DNA from: Candidatus Omnitrophota bacterium
GTDB taxonomy: Bacteria; CAIJMQ01
DNA: 64,000 nucleotides
Direction of reading: 5' to 3'
Assembly (NCBI GenBank): GCA_018812925.1
Contig: JAHJCU010000005.1
Span: 124,001 to 188,000, forward strand
Shown here: positions 1 to 8,648 of the stretch, in pieces
How the letters are laid out: every line of letters starts with the position of its first letter
Position numbering within the stretch: the first letter of the stretch is position 1
Position numbers and translations under genes: made by a program
The notes under the pieces: model-generated
Told to the model about the DNA's origin: nothing
Database searches by the model: none
The model's input: the letters and a program-made list of their open reading frames with translations, nothing else

Positions 1-341
1 GCGAAATCCTCAAGTCGTACAAGAGCAAAAAATCCTTTTCTTAATAAATTCTCATTATTAGCCAGAAAATGCTGGTGATACAGGTAGAAAGAAGATTTAT
101 CTCCTTTCATAAAAATCCCATCTCTTAACCATTCATTTAGCATAGAAGCAGAGTGTTGGTATTTATCCTGATTTGTGGTTTCTTTTGGAAGAATGAGGTT
201 GATAATATTATGCTTTCTTGCATAATATTCCTCTCTTTCCTCAATAGGAATAACATCGTACGGAGGCGCAATAACTTGCGAAAGACTTTTTATCTTATTG
301 GGATTATAAAAATATCCGTTAAAAGGTTTTATTTCAGCCAT
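1..341 (-). CDS. DUF1015 family protein, N-terminal part (cut by window start)
   Basis: Reading leftward from an ATG at 341, the frame stays open to the window edge (113 codons seen). The product begins MAEIKPFNGYFYNPNK and continues with VIAPPYDVI, the N-terminal signature I know from the DUF1015 (COG4198) family, whose members are usually about 400 residues. The biochemical function of the family is not established. It lies 26 nt downstream of serS on the same strand and is probably co-transcribed with it. I recall serS/DUF1015 neighbourhoods in other bacteria. There is no clear ribosome-binding site ahead of the ATG. The family call is recognition by eye; the rest of the gene lies outside the window. 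Confidence 0.8.
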   Translation of the reverse strand, partial: MAEIKPFNGYFYNPNKIKSLSQVIAPPYDVIPIEEREEYYARKHNIINLILPKETTNQDKYQHSASMLNEWLRDGIFMKGDKSSFYLYHQHFLANNENLLRKGFFALVRLEDF

Positions 342-367
342 TTTTAAAAGTGATAAATCTGAAAAGG

Positions 368-1645
368 TTATGTTTTTTCAATTTTCGTTTTTCCGTTCAT
401 ATAAGGACGCAGGACTTCAGGAATAAGAATTGAGCCGTCCTCTTGCTGGTAGTTTTCTAATATTGCGATAACTGTTCTTGCCAAGGCCACGCCTGAGCCG
501 TTTAATGTATGTAAATATATCGGCTTTCCGCCGCCTTTAGGTTTATACTTTGCGCTTATTCTCTGCGCCTGAAAATTCGTGCAGTTTGAGCATGAAGATA
601 CTTCTAAATATCTTTCTAATCCGCTTGCCCAAAGTTCGATATCGTAACATTTTGAGGCGGAAAATCCCATGTCGCCGGTGCAGAGTAAAATTATGCGATA
701 AGGCAATTTTAATTTTTGAAGAATATCCTCGGCGTTTTTCAACATTGATTCAAGTTCGTCAAAAGAATTTTCCGGTTTTACAAATTTTACCATCTCTACT
801 TTATCGAATTGATGAACCCTGATAAGTCCTTTCGTGTCCTTACCGTAAGAACCCGCTTCTCTCCTGAAACAGGGAGTGTAGCCGGTATAATATATCGGCA
901 AATCTTCTTCTGGGAATGTCTCGCCCGCATGCAGATTAGTTAATGGAACTTCTGCCGTGGGAATGAGAAAATAATCCTCTTTCTCAATATGATACATATC
1001 TTCTTCCAATTTCGGCAGTTGTCCCGTGCCTGTCATGGTAGCGCGGTTAGCCAGAAACGGCGGCGATATTTCGGTATATTTATGTTCTTTTGTATGAACA
1101 TCCAGCATAAAGTTGATTAAAGCTCGTTCCAATAAAGCACCCATACCTTTGTATAAAGGGAAATTGCTGCCGACAATTTTCAGAGCTCTCTCAAAATCGA
1201 TAATATCCAAATCTTTTGCCAACTGCAGATGGTCTTTGGGCGAAAAATTAAACTTAGGAATTGTTCCCCACTGGCGAATCACTTTGTTGTCTTTAGCGTC
1301 TTTGCCGACTGGAACCGAAGAATGAGGGATATTAGGAATAGTTAGTAAAACGGGATTAACCTTATCTTCTATCTCTTTGACTTGTTTATCAAGTCCTTTT
1401 ATTTGTTCCGAGACATCTCTCATCTCATCTTTTAATTTTTCGGCGTCTTTGCCCTCTTTAATCAACTTGCCGATATCATCCGATTGAGTATTTCGTTGAT
1501 GTTTAAGAGTTTCTACTTCGCTAAGCAGTTTTCTTCTTTCTTCGTCGGATTTAAGCAATTCATCTATATTTACTTTCATGCCTCTATCCCTCATCGCTTT
1601 TTTTACTACTTCAGCGTTACTTCTTATATATTCCAGTTTTAACAT
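368..1645 (-). CDS. serS: Seryl-tRNA synthetase
   Basis: Charges tRNA-Ser (and tRNA-Sec where present) with serine in the cytoplasm. The 425-residue length is normal for bacterial SerRS. Residues about 30-105 form the charged antiparallel coiled coil that grips the long variable arm of tRNA-Ser. The class II core follows: motif 2 contains [20 protein letters not shown] near residue 260 and motif 3 contains [17 protein letters not shown] near residue 385, with the ATP-binding arginine. It sits 31 nt downstream of rtcB and 26 nt upstream of the DUF1015 gene, all leftward, so the three form a likely operon. The ATG at 1645 gives the canonical start [18 protein letters not shown]. Confidence 0.97.
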   Translation of the reverse strand: MLKLEYIRSNAEVVKKAMRDRGMKVNIDELLKSDEERRKLLSEVETLKHQRNTQSDDIGKLIKEGKDAEKLKDEMRDVSEQIKGLDKQVKEIEDKVNPVLLTIPNIPHSSVPVGKDAKDNKVIRQWGTIPKFNFSPKDHLQLAKDLDIIDFERALKIVGSNFPLYKGMGALLERALINFMLDVHTKEHKYTEISPPFLANRATMTGTGQLPKLEEDMYHIEKEDYFLIPTAEVPLTNLHAGETFPEEDLPIYYTGYTPCFRREAGSYGKDTKGLIRVHQFDKVEMVKFVKPENSFDELESMLKNAEDILQKLKLPYRIILLCTGDMGFSASKCYDIELWASGLERYLEVSSCSNCTNFQAQRISAKYKPKGGGKPIYLHTLNGSGVALARTVIAILENYQQEDGSILIPEVLRPYMNGKTKIEKT

Positions 1646-1676
1646 AATTTACCTCATCGGCACTTTTTAAAAAAGT

Positions 1677-3122
1677 TCAGCCCTTTATCACACCCAAAGG
1701 TTTCATTTTTGCTACTTTTTGCGATATCCCTGCCTTATGAACTATATCCACAACCATATTTATATCTTTATACGCTTCAGACATTTCTTCTGCAAGTGTG
1801 TTTTTGTTCCTAGCCCTTACTGTAATGCCTTTTTCTTCCATTTCCCTAAAAATCGACCTGCCTTCGGCAATCTTTATAGCCTTATGCCTGCTCATAGTTC
1901 TTCCAGCTCCGTGACAAGTACTGCCCCATGTTTCTTCAAAGGCTTTTTGTGTACCGGCAAGTAAATAAGACGCTCTTCCCATATCACCCGGAATTATAAC
2001 AGGTTGGCCTATACTTTTATATTTTAATGGGATATCAGGATGATTCGGCGGAAAAGCTCTTGTTGCGCCTTTGCGATGGACGCAAAGAAGAGTTTCTTTC
2101 CCATTGACCTTATGTTTTTCTAACTTGGCAATATTATGCGCTACATCGTATATCAGTTCCATACCCAAATCCTGCCACTTCTTGCCGAAAAATTTTCCAA
2201 AGGTTTCTCTTACAAGATGCATAAGTATCTGCCTATTGCACCACGCATAATTAGCCGCAGATGCCATAGCTGAAAAATAATCTTTTCCCTCGGGTGAATC
2301 TATGGGCACGCTTACGAGTTGTCTGTCGGGGAGTTTAATTCCGTATTTAGATACTACTTTTTGCATAATTCTCAAACTATCGTCGCATATCTGATGACCC
2401 AGTCCTCTTGAGCCGGAATGGATCATAATCGTAATTTGGTCTTTTTCTATCCCGAAAACTTTTGCTTTTTGTTCATCATATATTTCATCAATCTTTTGTA
2501 TTTCCAGAAAATGATTGCCTGAACCTAACGTGCCGCTTTGATTTTTGCCTCTTTCATAAGCCCTGGGGCTCACTTTATCCGGATTAGCGCTCTGCAAACA
2601 TCCACCTTCCTCTGTATTTATTATGTCATCTTCTACGCCATAACCTTGTTTTACTGCCCATTTTGAACCATCTTTTAGAAGTTCTTTTTCCTGTTGAGGC
2701 GAAACTTTTATTTTGCCGCCTATGCCTACGCCGCAGGGAATATTAGTAAAAAGAGCATCCATTAAGGCAGGAATTTTATTTTTTATATCTTCTGTTTTTA
2801 GATTGGTCTTGAGTAAACGAATCCCACAGTTAATGTCGTAGCCTACACCGCCGGGCGAAATAACTCCGCCTTGTTCTGGGTCTGTTGCCGCAACACCGCC
2901 GATAGCAAAACCATAACCCCAATGTGCATCAGGCATAGCGAACGAATGCTTAACGATTCCCGGAAGACATGCTACATTTGCAACTTGTTTCATTACTTGT
3001 TCTTTTTCAAGAGACTGCATCATTTTTTCATTGGAATAGATAATTCCCGAAACGCGCATTCCTTCGACATATCCTTTGGGTATTTCCCATCTATAATCGT
3101 CAATTTTCTTAAGATTTGCCAT
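1677..3122 (-). CDS. rtcB: RNA-splicing ligase RtcB
   Basis: GTP- and Mn-dependent ligase joining 2',3'-cyclic phosphate (3'-phosphate) RNA ends to 5'-OH ends, in RNA repair or tRNA splicing. At 481 residues it is close to archaeal RtcB, and the active-site set is complete: Cys99 in GYDINCG, His204 in GNHFLEI, His235 in HSGSRGLGHQ, His329 in VAHNIAKLEKH, and His404 in CHGAGR, the residue that is guanylylated in characterised enzymes. Its activator archease is encoded about 3.7 kb away (6809-7225). It is the first gene of a leftward group with serS. An extended -10 lies about 25 nt upstream. No Shine-Dalgarno is visible. Confidence 0.97.
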   Translation of the reverse strand: MANLKKIDDYRWEIPKGYVEGMRVSGIIYSNEKMMQSLEKEQVMKQVANVACLPGIVKHSFAMPDAHWGYGFAIGGVAATDPEQGGVISPGGVGYDINCGIRLLKTNLKTEDIKNKIPALMDALFTNIPCGVGIGGKIKVSPQQEKELLKDGSKWAVKQGYGVEDDIINTEEGGCLQSANPDKVSPRAYERGKNQSGTLGSGNHFLEIQKIDEIYDEQKAKVFGIEKDQITIMIHSGSRGLGHQICDDSLRIMQKVVSKYGIKLPDRQLVSVPIDSPEGKDYFSAMASAANYAWCNRQILMHLVRETFGKFFGKKWQDLGMELIYDVAHNIAKLEKHKVNGKETLLCVHRKGATRAFPPNHPDIPLKYKSIGQPVIIPGDMGRASYLLAGTQKAFEETWGSTCHGAGRTMSRHKAIKIAEGRSIFREMEEKGITVRARNKNTLAEEMSEAYKDINMVVDIVHKAGISQKVAKMKPLGVIKG

Positions 3123-3145
3123 ATTTTTATTGAGATTTTAGGGAT

Positions 3146-3154
3146 ATTATATCA
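3146..3154 (-). promoter_or_regulatory. Extended -10 candidate for rtcB-serS
   Basis: On the minus strand the bases read TGATATAAT, a perfect extended -10 (TGnTATAAT), ending 23 bases before the rtcB ATG. No good -35 is seen at 16-18 nt, which is tolerable for an extended -10 promoter. The initiation point would leave a leader of roughly 17 nt. Confidence 0.5.
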
Positions 3155-3257
3155 GACCCACCTGTTCACGAAAAGAAGAGGGGAATTGAGAAATGCCTTG
3201 ATATCTATCTATTAAACTTTCTTATCTTGTTTTAAAACTCTGTAAAAACAATTTTTA

Positions 3258-3809
3258 TTATTTCAAAAAATTATTGAATTTTTTTAATAATCCTTTTTGA
3301 TCGTCCATCTTACTAAACTCTAAAAGCCATTTCCCAATATATTTAAAATCGATTTTATTTTTGTTCTTGGTTAATATATTTTTCACATCTTCTTCGTCAA
3401 TGGCTCTGCCCGCAAACATTTTGTGAATAATAACATCTTCGCAAGAAGCGAATTTTACCGGATAGCCATCAATTAAAACTTTCTTTGCTTTTTCTATGGC
3501 CTGTTTCTCATACGGCATAAAAGAGAAAATAAAATCTATTCTTATTTTTAGTTTGCTTTCTTCAACGGGCAAGACATTAGTGCTTTTTGCAAAACCTTCG
3601 GGATTTTTAGGGAGAAGCTCGAAGTTTAATTTCTTGCACAGGTTTTTAATTGAAAGAAATTTATCTACATCAATACCTAAAGTTATATCTATATCCCGTG
3701 TTAAGCGAGGTGTTCCGTATAGTAAAACGGCTTGACCGCCGATAATCATATAAGGGATTTTTTCTTTATCTAACTGCTGTGCCGTTTTTCTTATTAATTT
3801 TTCAAACAT
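3258..3809 (-). CDS. Nucleotidyltransferase-fold protein (AbiEii/MNT-like)
   Basis: A 183-residue protein with the minimal nucleotidyltransferase signature: IGGQAVLLYG near residue 22, then RLTRDIDITLG near 35, giving the DxD metal-binding pair. A third acidic residue probably lies in KIRIDFIFSF near residue 93. This pattern is typical of proteins annotated as AbiEii/AbiGii-toxin-like or MNT nucleotidyltransferases. It follows a 73-residue small protein by 7 nt, and the pair shares a promoter, an arrangement like two-gene toxin-antitoxin modules. The substrate (tRNA, a partner protein or a nucleotide) cannot be told from the sequence, and a toxin role is only inferred from layout. Codon use matches the neighbours. 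Confidence 0.8.
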   Translation of the reverse strand: MFEKLIRKTAQQLDKEKIPYMIIGGQAVLLYGTPRLTRDIDITLGIDVDKFLSIKNLCKKLNFELLPKNPEGFAKSTNVLPVEESKLKIRIDFIFSFMPYEKQAIEKAKKVLIDGYPVKFASCEDVIIHKMFAGRAIDEEDVKNILTKNKNKIDFKYIGKWLLEFSKMDDQKGLLKKFNNFLK

Positions 3810-3816
3810 TTAACTT

Positions 3817-4038
3817 TTATTTGGAAATCTTAGAGGTATTTCTGCGGGGGTTTAATGCTCTGGCAATTCTCAAATCAGTTTCTATACCATCTAATATATT
3901 CTTGGAATTGATAATGTTTAAAGAAACCGCTTCTTTGTGAAGGGCTTCATATATAGACAAAGCTTTTTTGTAGGAAAGATTTTCGTTTTTGATGAGTTGT
4001 TTGTTGAATTTGTTTAATTTAATTGTATTTTTTATCAT
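3817..4038 (-). CDS. Small protein paired with the nucleotidyltransferase
   Basis: A 73-residue, lysine-rich, mostly helical-looking protein. It has no transmembrane segment and no motif I can name; the C-terminus reads IETDLRIARALNPRR. It is the first gene of a two-gene leftward unit, 7 nt ahead of the nucleotidyltransferase. A good promoter (4055-4083) puts the transcription start about 10 nt from the ATG. The size, position and tight spacing fit an antitoxin or accessory subunit of the following enzyme, but that is inference from layout only. Reality as a gene is supported by the promoter, the spacing and the absence of any competing frame. Confidence 0.65.
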   Translation of the reverse strand: MIKNTIKLNKFNKQLIKNENLSYKKALSIYEALHKEAVSLNIINSKNILDGIETDLRIARALNPRRNTSKISK

Positions 4039-4054
4039 CTTTTTTGTTTAATAC

Positions 4055-4083
4055 ATCTTATATAAACCTCTTGTTTGTGTCAA
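4055..4083 (-). promoter_or_regulatory. Sigma-70 type promoter of the nucleotidyltransferase pair
   Basis: Minus strand: TTGACA (4083-4078), a 17-nt spacer, then TAAGAT (4060-4055). The predicted transcription start near 4048 leaves about a 10-nt leader before the ATG at 4038. Confidence 0.65.
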
Positions 4084-4125
4084 ACGGCATATGTTAAAAA
4101 GATGCTTTAAAAACCGCTTGAATTT

Positions 4126-4134
4126 TGATATAAT
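4126..4134 (+). promoter_or_regulatory. Extended -10 promoter candidate for gyrA
   Basis: TGATATAAT is a perfect extended -10 about 160 nt upstream of gyrA. No consensus -35 is evident. The leader downstream contains the AT-rich inverted repeat at 4159-4254. Confidence 0.5.
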
Positions 4135-4158
4135 TTATCAAAAGAATCAATGACCAAG

Positions 4159-4254
4159 ATACAAGAAACAATAACCAAACAATATCCAAATTCCAAATTC
4201 AAATAACCAAACTATTTGTTTCTCTGAGTACTTGCTTTTGTTTAGTTATTTGGT
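4159..4254. repeat. AT-rich semi-palindromic element in gyrA leader
   Basis: Two direct copies of AATAACCAAAC (about 4170-4180 and 4202-4211) face an inverted, one-mismatch copy in GTTTAGTTATTTGGT (about 4240-4254), with ATCCAAATTCCAAATTC between them. The RNA could fold into a long weak hairpin. It belongs to the general class of AT-rich intergenic elements that recurs through this window. Confidence 0.55.
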
Positions 4255-4294
4255 GATTAATATTTTTAATTTTAAATAGGAGGACTAAAAGAAA

Positions 4295-6715
4295 ATGCCG
4301 GAAATTATCAAGCAGGTAAACATCGAAGAAGAGATGAAAACGTCCTATTTGGACTATGCTATGAGCGTCATAGTAGCGCGCGCTTTGCCTGATGTAAGAG
4401 ACGGCTTAAAACCTGTTCATAGAAGAATTTTATTCGCTATGCGTGACTTGAGCCTCTTCCCTAATCGTCCTTTCAGGAAATGCGCTAAAATCACGGGCGA
4501 TGTATCCGGAAATTACCATCCTCACGGCGCAGATATCGTATATCCTTCGCTTGTTAGGTTGGCCCAAGATTTTTCTATGAGATATCCGCTTGTAACAGGA
4601 CAGGGAAATTTTGGCTCAATTGATGGCGACCCACCTGCAGCTATGCGTTATACTGAAGCGAAAATGTCGCATTTAGCCGTAGAAATGTTGGAAGATATAG
4701 AACAGGAAACAGTAGATTTTGCTTCCAATTATGACGGAACTTGTCTTGAGCCGGTAGTTCTTCCTTCTAAAATTCCAAATTTGCTTCTAAACGGTTCATC
4801 AGGAATTGCCGTTGGAATGGCAACTTCTATTCCGCCTCATAATCTAACGGAAATCACTAAGGGTTTAGTGTTGCTTTTGGAAAATCCCAAAGTAACTACT
4901 GAAGAAATTATGAAACTTGTCACAGGTCCCGACTTTCCCACAGGCGGAATCATTCAAGGGAGAAACGGTATAAATGACGCTTATTCGACAGGCAGGGGAT
5001 TAGTAAGAGTTCGAGGTAAAGCTTTCATAGAAGGAGAAGAAGACGAAAAGCGAAAGATAGTTATTTCCGAAATTCCTTACATGACAAATAAGGCGCGGCT
5101 TGTAACATCAATTTCCGAATTGGTAAGAGAGAAAAAAATTGAAGGAATATCAGATCTCAGAGACGAATCCGATAAAGACGGAATGAGAATCGTTCTGGAG
5201 ATAAAAAGAGGTAAAGAACCGCAAGTCGTTTTGAATAAACTTTATCAGCATACTGCTCTTCAAACGACTTTTGGAATTATTCTTTTGGCATTGGTCGACA
5301 GAAGACCCAGAATCCTGCCGCTTAAGGATGTGATGGCGGATTTTCTATCTCACAGAGAAGAAGTGGTAAAACGGCGAACCGCCTTTCAATTAAGAAAAGC
5401 AAAAGAAAGAGCGCACATATTAGAAGGGTTAAAAATAGCGTTAAAAAATTTGGACGAAATAATTAAACTCATCAAGGGTTCTCAAAACGCAGAAATCGCA
5501 AGAGAGAACTTAATCAAATCTTTTGACCTTTCTCAAATCCAAGCCCAATCGATTCTGGATATGAGATTGCAGCGGCTTACAGGTCTTGAGAGAAAGAAAA
5601 TAGAGGAAGATTATTTGGCTGTTATAAAAGAAATCGTCCGACTTGAATCGCTGCTTGCTTCGTCTGTTCAAATAAGAAGTGTAATCAAGGAAGAATTAAT
5701 CTACCTTCAGGAAAAATACGGTGATGAAAGAAGAACTAAGATTGTGGATGCACAGCCGATGTTAAACGATGAAGATTTTATTGAAGAAGAAGACATGGTT
5801 GTTACGATTTCTAAACAGGGTTATATAAAACGTCTTCCTCTTAACACTTATAGGACGCAGGGAAGAGGCGGAAAGGGAATTATCGGCGCCGGCACCAAAG
5901 AAGAAGATTTCATAGAGGATATATTCATTGCGTCAACTCATGATTATATACTCTGCTTTTCTAATTTGGGGAAAGTTTATTGGATAAAAGTATACGAAAT
6001 CCCGCAGGCGGGAAGATTATCAAAAGGACAAGCAGTAGTAAACTTTTTGAAACTTCCAGATGAAGAGAGAATAACCGCGTTTTTATCGGTTAAAAATTTT
6101 TCCCAAGAGGGATATGTTTTCATGGTAACAAGACGTGGCAAAGTTAAAAAGACACCTTTGTCAAATTTCTCCCATCCGCGCACCACGGGAATAATAGCAT
6201 TGGGATTGGAAAAAGATGACGAGCTTATAGGCGTTGACCTTATAAAAGGCGACGAGGATATATTAATCGCGACCAAAAACGGCAGAGCGATTCGATTCTC
6301 CGGCAAACAAGTCCGTTCTATGGGAAGAACAGCAAAAGGAGTTCGAGGTATAAGACTAAAACCCAAAGACGAAGTTGTGGGCAGAGAAATAGTAAAAGAA
6401 GACGAATCGCTTCTTGTAGTCACCAGCAAAGGTTTCGGTAAAAAATCTACATATGAGCTATATCCAAAAAGGGGTAGAGGCGGAAGTGGTGTAATTAACA
6501 TAAGACAATGCAAGAGAAATGGTGAAGTCATAAGCATTGCCGGAATAAAAAAGACCGACCATATGCTGATAGTGACACAAAACGGCAAGATTATCCGAAT
6601 GGATAGCGCTTCGATGAGAAATATCAGCCGCAACACAATGGGTGTGCGTTTGGTGTCTCTTGGCGAGGGCGATTGTATCTCATCCTTTACGATTGTTAAG
6701 GAAGAAGAAGTATGA
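4295..6715 (+). CDS. gyrA: DNA gyrase subunit A
   Basis: Breakage-reunion subunit of type IIA topoisomerase, which introduces negative supercoils as GyrA2GyrB2. The 806-residue length is typical. The N-terminus has YLDYAMSVIVARALPDVRDG; the catalytic tyrosine is Tyr119 in PAAMRYTEAKM. Six beta-pinwheel repeats fill the last ~300 residues, with the GyrA-box as QGRGGKG near residue 526 (canonical QRRGGKG), which argues for gyrase rather than topoisomerase IV. In the quinolone-resistance region HPHGADIVYP, the positions matching E. coli Ser83 and Asp87 are Asp80 and Pro84. A clear AGGAGG ribosome site precedes the ATG. gyrB is not nearby. Confidence 0.97.
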   Translation: MPEIIKQVNIEEEMKTSYLDYAMSVIVARALPDVRDGLKPVHRRILFAMRDLSLFPNRPFRKCAKITGDVSGNYHPHGADIVYPSLVRLAQDFSMRYPLVTGQGNFGSIDGDPPAAMRYTEAKMSHLAVEMLEDIEQETVDFASNYDGTCLEPVVLPSKIPNLLLNGSSGIAVGMATSIPPHNLTEITKGLVLLLENPKVTTEEIMKLVTGPDFPTGGIIQGRNGINDAYSTGRGLVRVRGKAFIEGEEDEKRKIVISEIPYMTNKARLVTSISELVREKKIEGISDLRDESDKDGMRIVLEIKRGKEPQVVLNKLYQHTALQTTFGIILLALVDRRPRILPLKDVMADFLSHREEVVKRRTAFQLRKAKERAHILEGLKIALKNLDEIIKLIKGSQNAEIARENLIKSFDLSQIQAQSILDMRLQRLTGLERKKIEEDYLAVIKEIVRLESLLASSVQIRSVIKEELIYLQEKYGDERRTKIVDAQPMLNDEDFIEEEDMVVTISKQGYIKRLPLNTYRTQGRGGKGIIGAGTKEEDFIEDIFIASTHDYILCFSNLGKVYWIKVYEIPQAGRLSKGQAVVNFLKLPDEERITAFLSVKNFSQEGYVFMVTRRGKVKKTPLSNFSHPRTTGIIALGLEKDDELIGVDLIKGDEDILIATKNGRAIRFSGKQVRSMGRTAKGVRGIRLKPKDEVVGREIVKEDESLLVVTSKGFGKKSTYELYPKRGRGGSGVINIRQCKRNGEVISIAGIKKTDHMLIVTQNGKIIRMDSASMRNISRNTMGVRLVSLGEGDCISSFTIVKEEEV

Positions 6716-6723
6716 TTTTTAAC

Positions 6724-6805
6724 AACGGTTATCGGAAAAGAGAAAGACGGTGTTCGGTTTTCGCAGTAACGATAACCGAAAACCTATAACCGTTTTCTTT
6801 TTTTT
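6724..6805 (+). terminator. Nested hairpins with T-run after gyrA
   Basis: AACGGTTAT (6724-6732) pairs with ATAACCGTT (6786-6794), and GGTTTTCG (about 6756-6763) with CGAAAACC (6777-6784). CGGTTATCG (6726-6734) can alternatively pair with CGATAACCG (6770-6778). A T-rich run (6793-6805) follows directly. It has the form of an intrinsic terminator for gyrA, yet the archease ATG lies only 3 nt after the run, with no ribosome-binding site visible, so it may instead control archease expression. Confidence 0.6.
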
Positions 6806-6808
6806 GAA

Positions 6809-7225
6809 ATGGGTACCTACCACCTAATCGACCACACTGCTGACATCGGCATTTTTATTGAAGGGAAAGATTTAAAAGACCTGTTTTCAACTGCTGCTTA
6901 TGCGATGTTTTCGCAGATGTTTGATTTGGATAAGCTCGAAGAGAAAGAAAAAAAGAAAATAGAACTTGAAGGCGCGAATTTAGAAGACTTGCTCATTAGA
7001 TGGCTAAATGAGTTATTATTTCTTTCGGATAGTGGTTATATATTCAAACAATTTAATATAGAAATACTGCAACAAAACTCTCTTTCCGCAACTGTAAAAG
7101 GCGAAAAAATAGATTTTCAAAAAACATCTCTAAAACAACAAATCAAAGCCGCAACTTATCATCAGTTGGAAATCAAAAAAGCGGATTCAGGAAACTTGCA
7201 GGCAACAATTATCTTCGATGTGTAA
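6809..7225 (+). CDS. Archease, RtcB activator
   Basis: Small metal-binding cofactor that promotes guanylylation and multiple turnover of the RNA ligase RtcB. The 138-residue length is typical. Family hallmarks are present: DHTADIGIFIEG at residues 8-19, LIRWLNELLFL near 62-72, IKAATYHQLEIKK near 111-123, and an acidic residue at the extreme C-terminus (TIIFDV). RtcB lies at 1677-3122, so the functional pair is separated by gyrA and the nucleotidyltransferase module. The start is immediately downstream of a terminator-like hairpin, without an obvious Shine-Dalgarno. It converges on ahcY with a 28-nt gap. Confidence 0.92.
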   Translation: MGTYHLIDHTADIGIFIEGKDLKDLFSTAAYAMFSQMFDLDKLEEKEKKKIELEGANLEDLLIRWLNELLFLSDSGYIFKQFNIEILQQNSLSATVKGEKIDFQKTSLKQQIKAATYHQLEIKKADSGNLQATIIFDV

Positions 7226-7253
7226 TCTTCAAACTTACAACTTATAACTTTTT

Positions 7254-8513
7254 TTACGTTCCCATATCCCAAGAAGCAAGATATTCCTCTTGCTCTGGAG
7301 TGAGAACATCTATGGCGGTATTCATAGATTCCAATTTAAGCCGGGCTATTTCGTCGTCAATTTCTTTGGGAACGGGATAAACCTTGTTTTTAAAAGTCCC
7401 CGCCTTGTTCTTTATATACTCGCAGGAAAGTGCCTGATTTGCAAAACTCATATCCATAACCTCGGAAGGATGGCCTTCGGCACAAGCTAAATTGACAAGC
7501 CTTCCTTCACCTAAAAGATGGATTTTATTGCCATTTTCTAAAGTATATTCATCAATAAAACCTCTGATTCTTCTTTTTCCCTTCGAAATTTTTTCCAATT
7601 TTTCGATATCTATTTCAACATTGAAATGACCTGAGTTTGATAAGATAGCACCATCTTTCATCGCCATAAAATGTTCTTCTCGGACAACATGTAAATCCCC
7701 CGTAGCAGTTACTATGACATCTGCAGTTGGGCAAGCTTCAATAAGAGTTTTCACTTCAAATCCATCCATAATTGCTTCCAACGCTTTTAGGGGGGAAACT
7801 TCGGTAACAGTAACTCTTGCACCCAATCCTTTAGCGCGAGAGGCAATTCCTCTGCCGCACCATCCATACCCACATACGACAAACCTACTTCCTGCTAAAA
7901 GTTTATTCGTAGCTCTCAAGATTCCATCAATTGTACTCTGTCCTGTACCGTAACGGTTATCAAACAGATACTTGGTATTAGCATCATTGACTGAAACGAG
8001 AGGATAGGGGAGTTTTCCGTCTTTTTCCATTGCCTTCATCCTAATAACACCTGTCGTTGTCTCTTCACTTCCTCCAATCATATTAGGAAGAAGTTCTTTG
8101 CGGGATGAATGCAAGGTTGAAACTAAATCAGCACCGTCATCCATAGTATATTGAAGCCCGCTATCCAAAACTTTTTGTATATGCTGATAGTAGGAATCTC
8201 TGTCTTCACCCTTAATAGCGAATACGGGAATCTGGTAATCTTTCACTAAAGATGCAGCAACCTCATCTTGCGTGGAAAGCGGATTTGAAGCGCAAAGTTC
8301 AACAGATGCGCCGCCCTCTTTTAACGTAATCATTAAATTTGCAGTTTCACTTGTTACATGAAGACACGCCCCGATTTTCAAATCTTTAAGTGGCTTTTCT
8401 TTTTTGAATCGTTCTCTTATCAATGCAAGAACAGGCATTCTTTTATTAGCCCATTCTATTTTTAACTTACCTTCCTCGGCAAGACTGATATCTTTTATAT
8501 CATAATCCATCAT
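7254..8513 (-). CDS. ahcY: Adenosylhomocysteinase
   Basis: Reversible NAD-dependent hydrolysis of S-adenosylhomocysteine to adenosine and homocysteine, removing the product inhibitor of SAM methyltransferases. At 419 residues it is the shorter bacterial/archaeal form. Visible motifs are [11 protein letters not shown] near residue 121, [20 protein letters not shown] near 175, the NAD Rossmann glycine motif [10 protein letters not shown] near 213, [10 protein letters not shown] near 292, and [15 protein letters not shown] near 348. It would supply homocysteine to the split methionine synthase encoded at 44-46 kb, and the window holds at least four methyltransferase genes that make its substrate. 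The ATG at 8513 or 8510 follows a good AGGAG. A TTGACA-containing promoter lies upstream. Confidence 0.97.
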   Translation of the reverse strand: MMDYDIKDISLAEEGKLKIEWANKRMPVLALIRERFKKEKPLKDLKIGACLHVTSETANLMITLKEGGASVELCASNPLSTQDEVAASLVKDYQIPVFAIKGEDRDSYYQHIQKVLDSGLQYTMDDGADLVSTLHSSRKELLPNMIGGSEETTTGVIRMKAMEKDGKLPYPLVSVNDANTKYLFDNRYGTGQSTIDGILRATNKLLAGSRFVVCGYGWCGRGIASRAKGLGARVTVTEVSPLKALEAIMDGFEVKTLIEACPTADVIVTATGDLHVVREEHFMAMKDGAILSNSGHFNVEIDIEKLEKISKGKRRIRGFIDEYTLENGNKIHLLGEGRLVNLACAEGHPSEVMDMSFANQALSCEYIKNKAGTFKNKVYPVPKEIDDEIARLKLESMNTAIDVLTPEQEEYLASWDMGT

Positions 8514-8553
8514 TTACTCCTTTTATTGATTAAACAATAATTTTGAATTTGAT

Positions 8554-8582
8554 TTTTAACACAAAAGATTGATGTCTGTCAA
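8554..8582 (-). promoter_or_regulatory. Promoter candidate for ahcY
   Basis: Minus strand: TTGACA (8582-8577), 17 nt, then TTAAAA (8559-8554), a weak -10. The -35 lies inside a small inverted repeat (GATGTC / GACATC, 8571-8591), which could be an operator. I do not see a SAH riboswitch fold. Confidence 0.45.
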
Positions 8583-8648
8583 AAGGACATCTGATTATTA
8601 TTTCCTGTAAAATTTTTTCCATAATTCACAAATACCTTAGCCATAATT

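Noticed and set aside
153-347. A 64-codon plus-strand frame at the window start
   Set aside because: It is antisense to the DUF1015 gene, whose protein is recognisable; the plus frame has no motif or ribosome site.
5977-6636. A 219-codon minus-strand frame inside gyrA
   Set aside because: It is a mirror of a strongly conserved coding strand; its serine/proline/leucine-rich composition is what an antisense frame gives.
8514-8648. Possible SAH riboswitch upstream of ahcY
   Set aside because: I could not find the conserved SAH-aptamer core; only a short GATGTC/GACATC repeat and a promoter are present.
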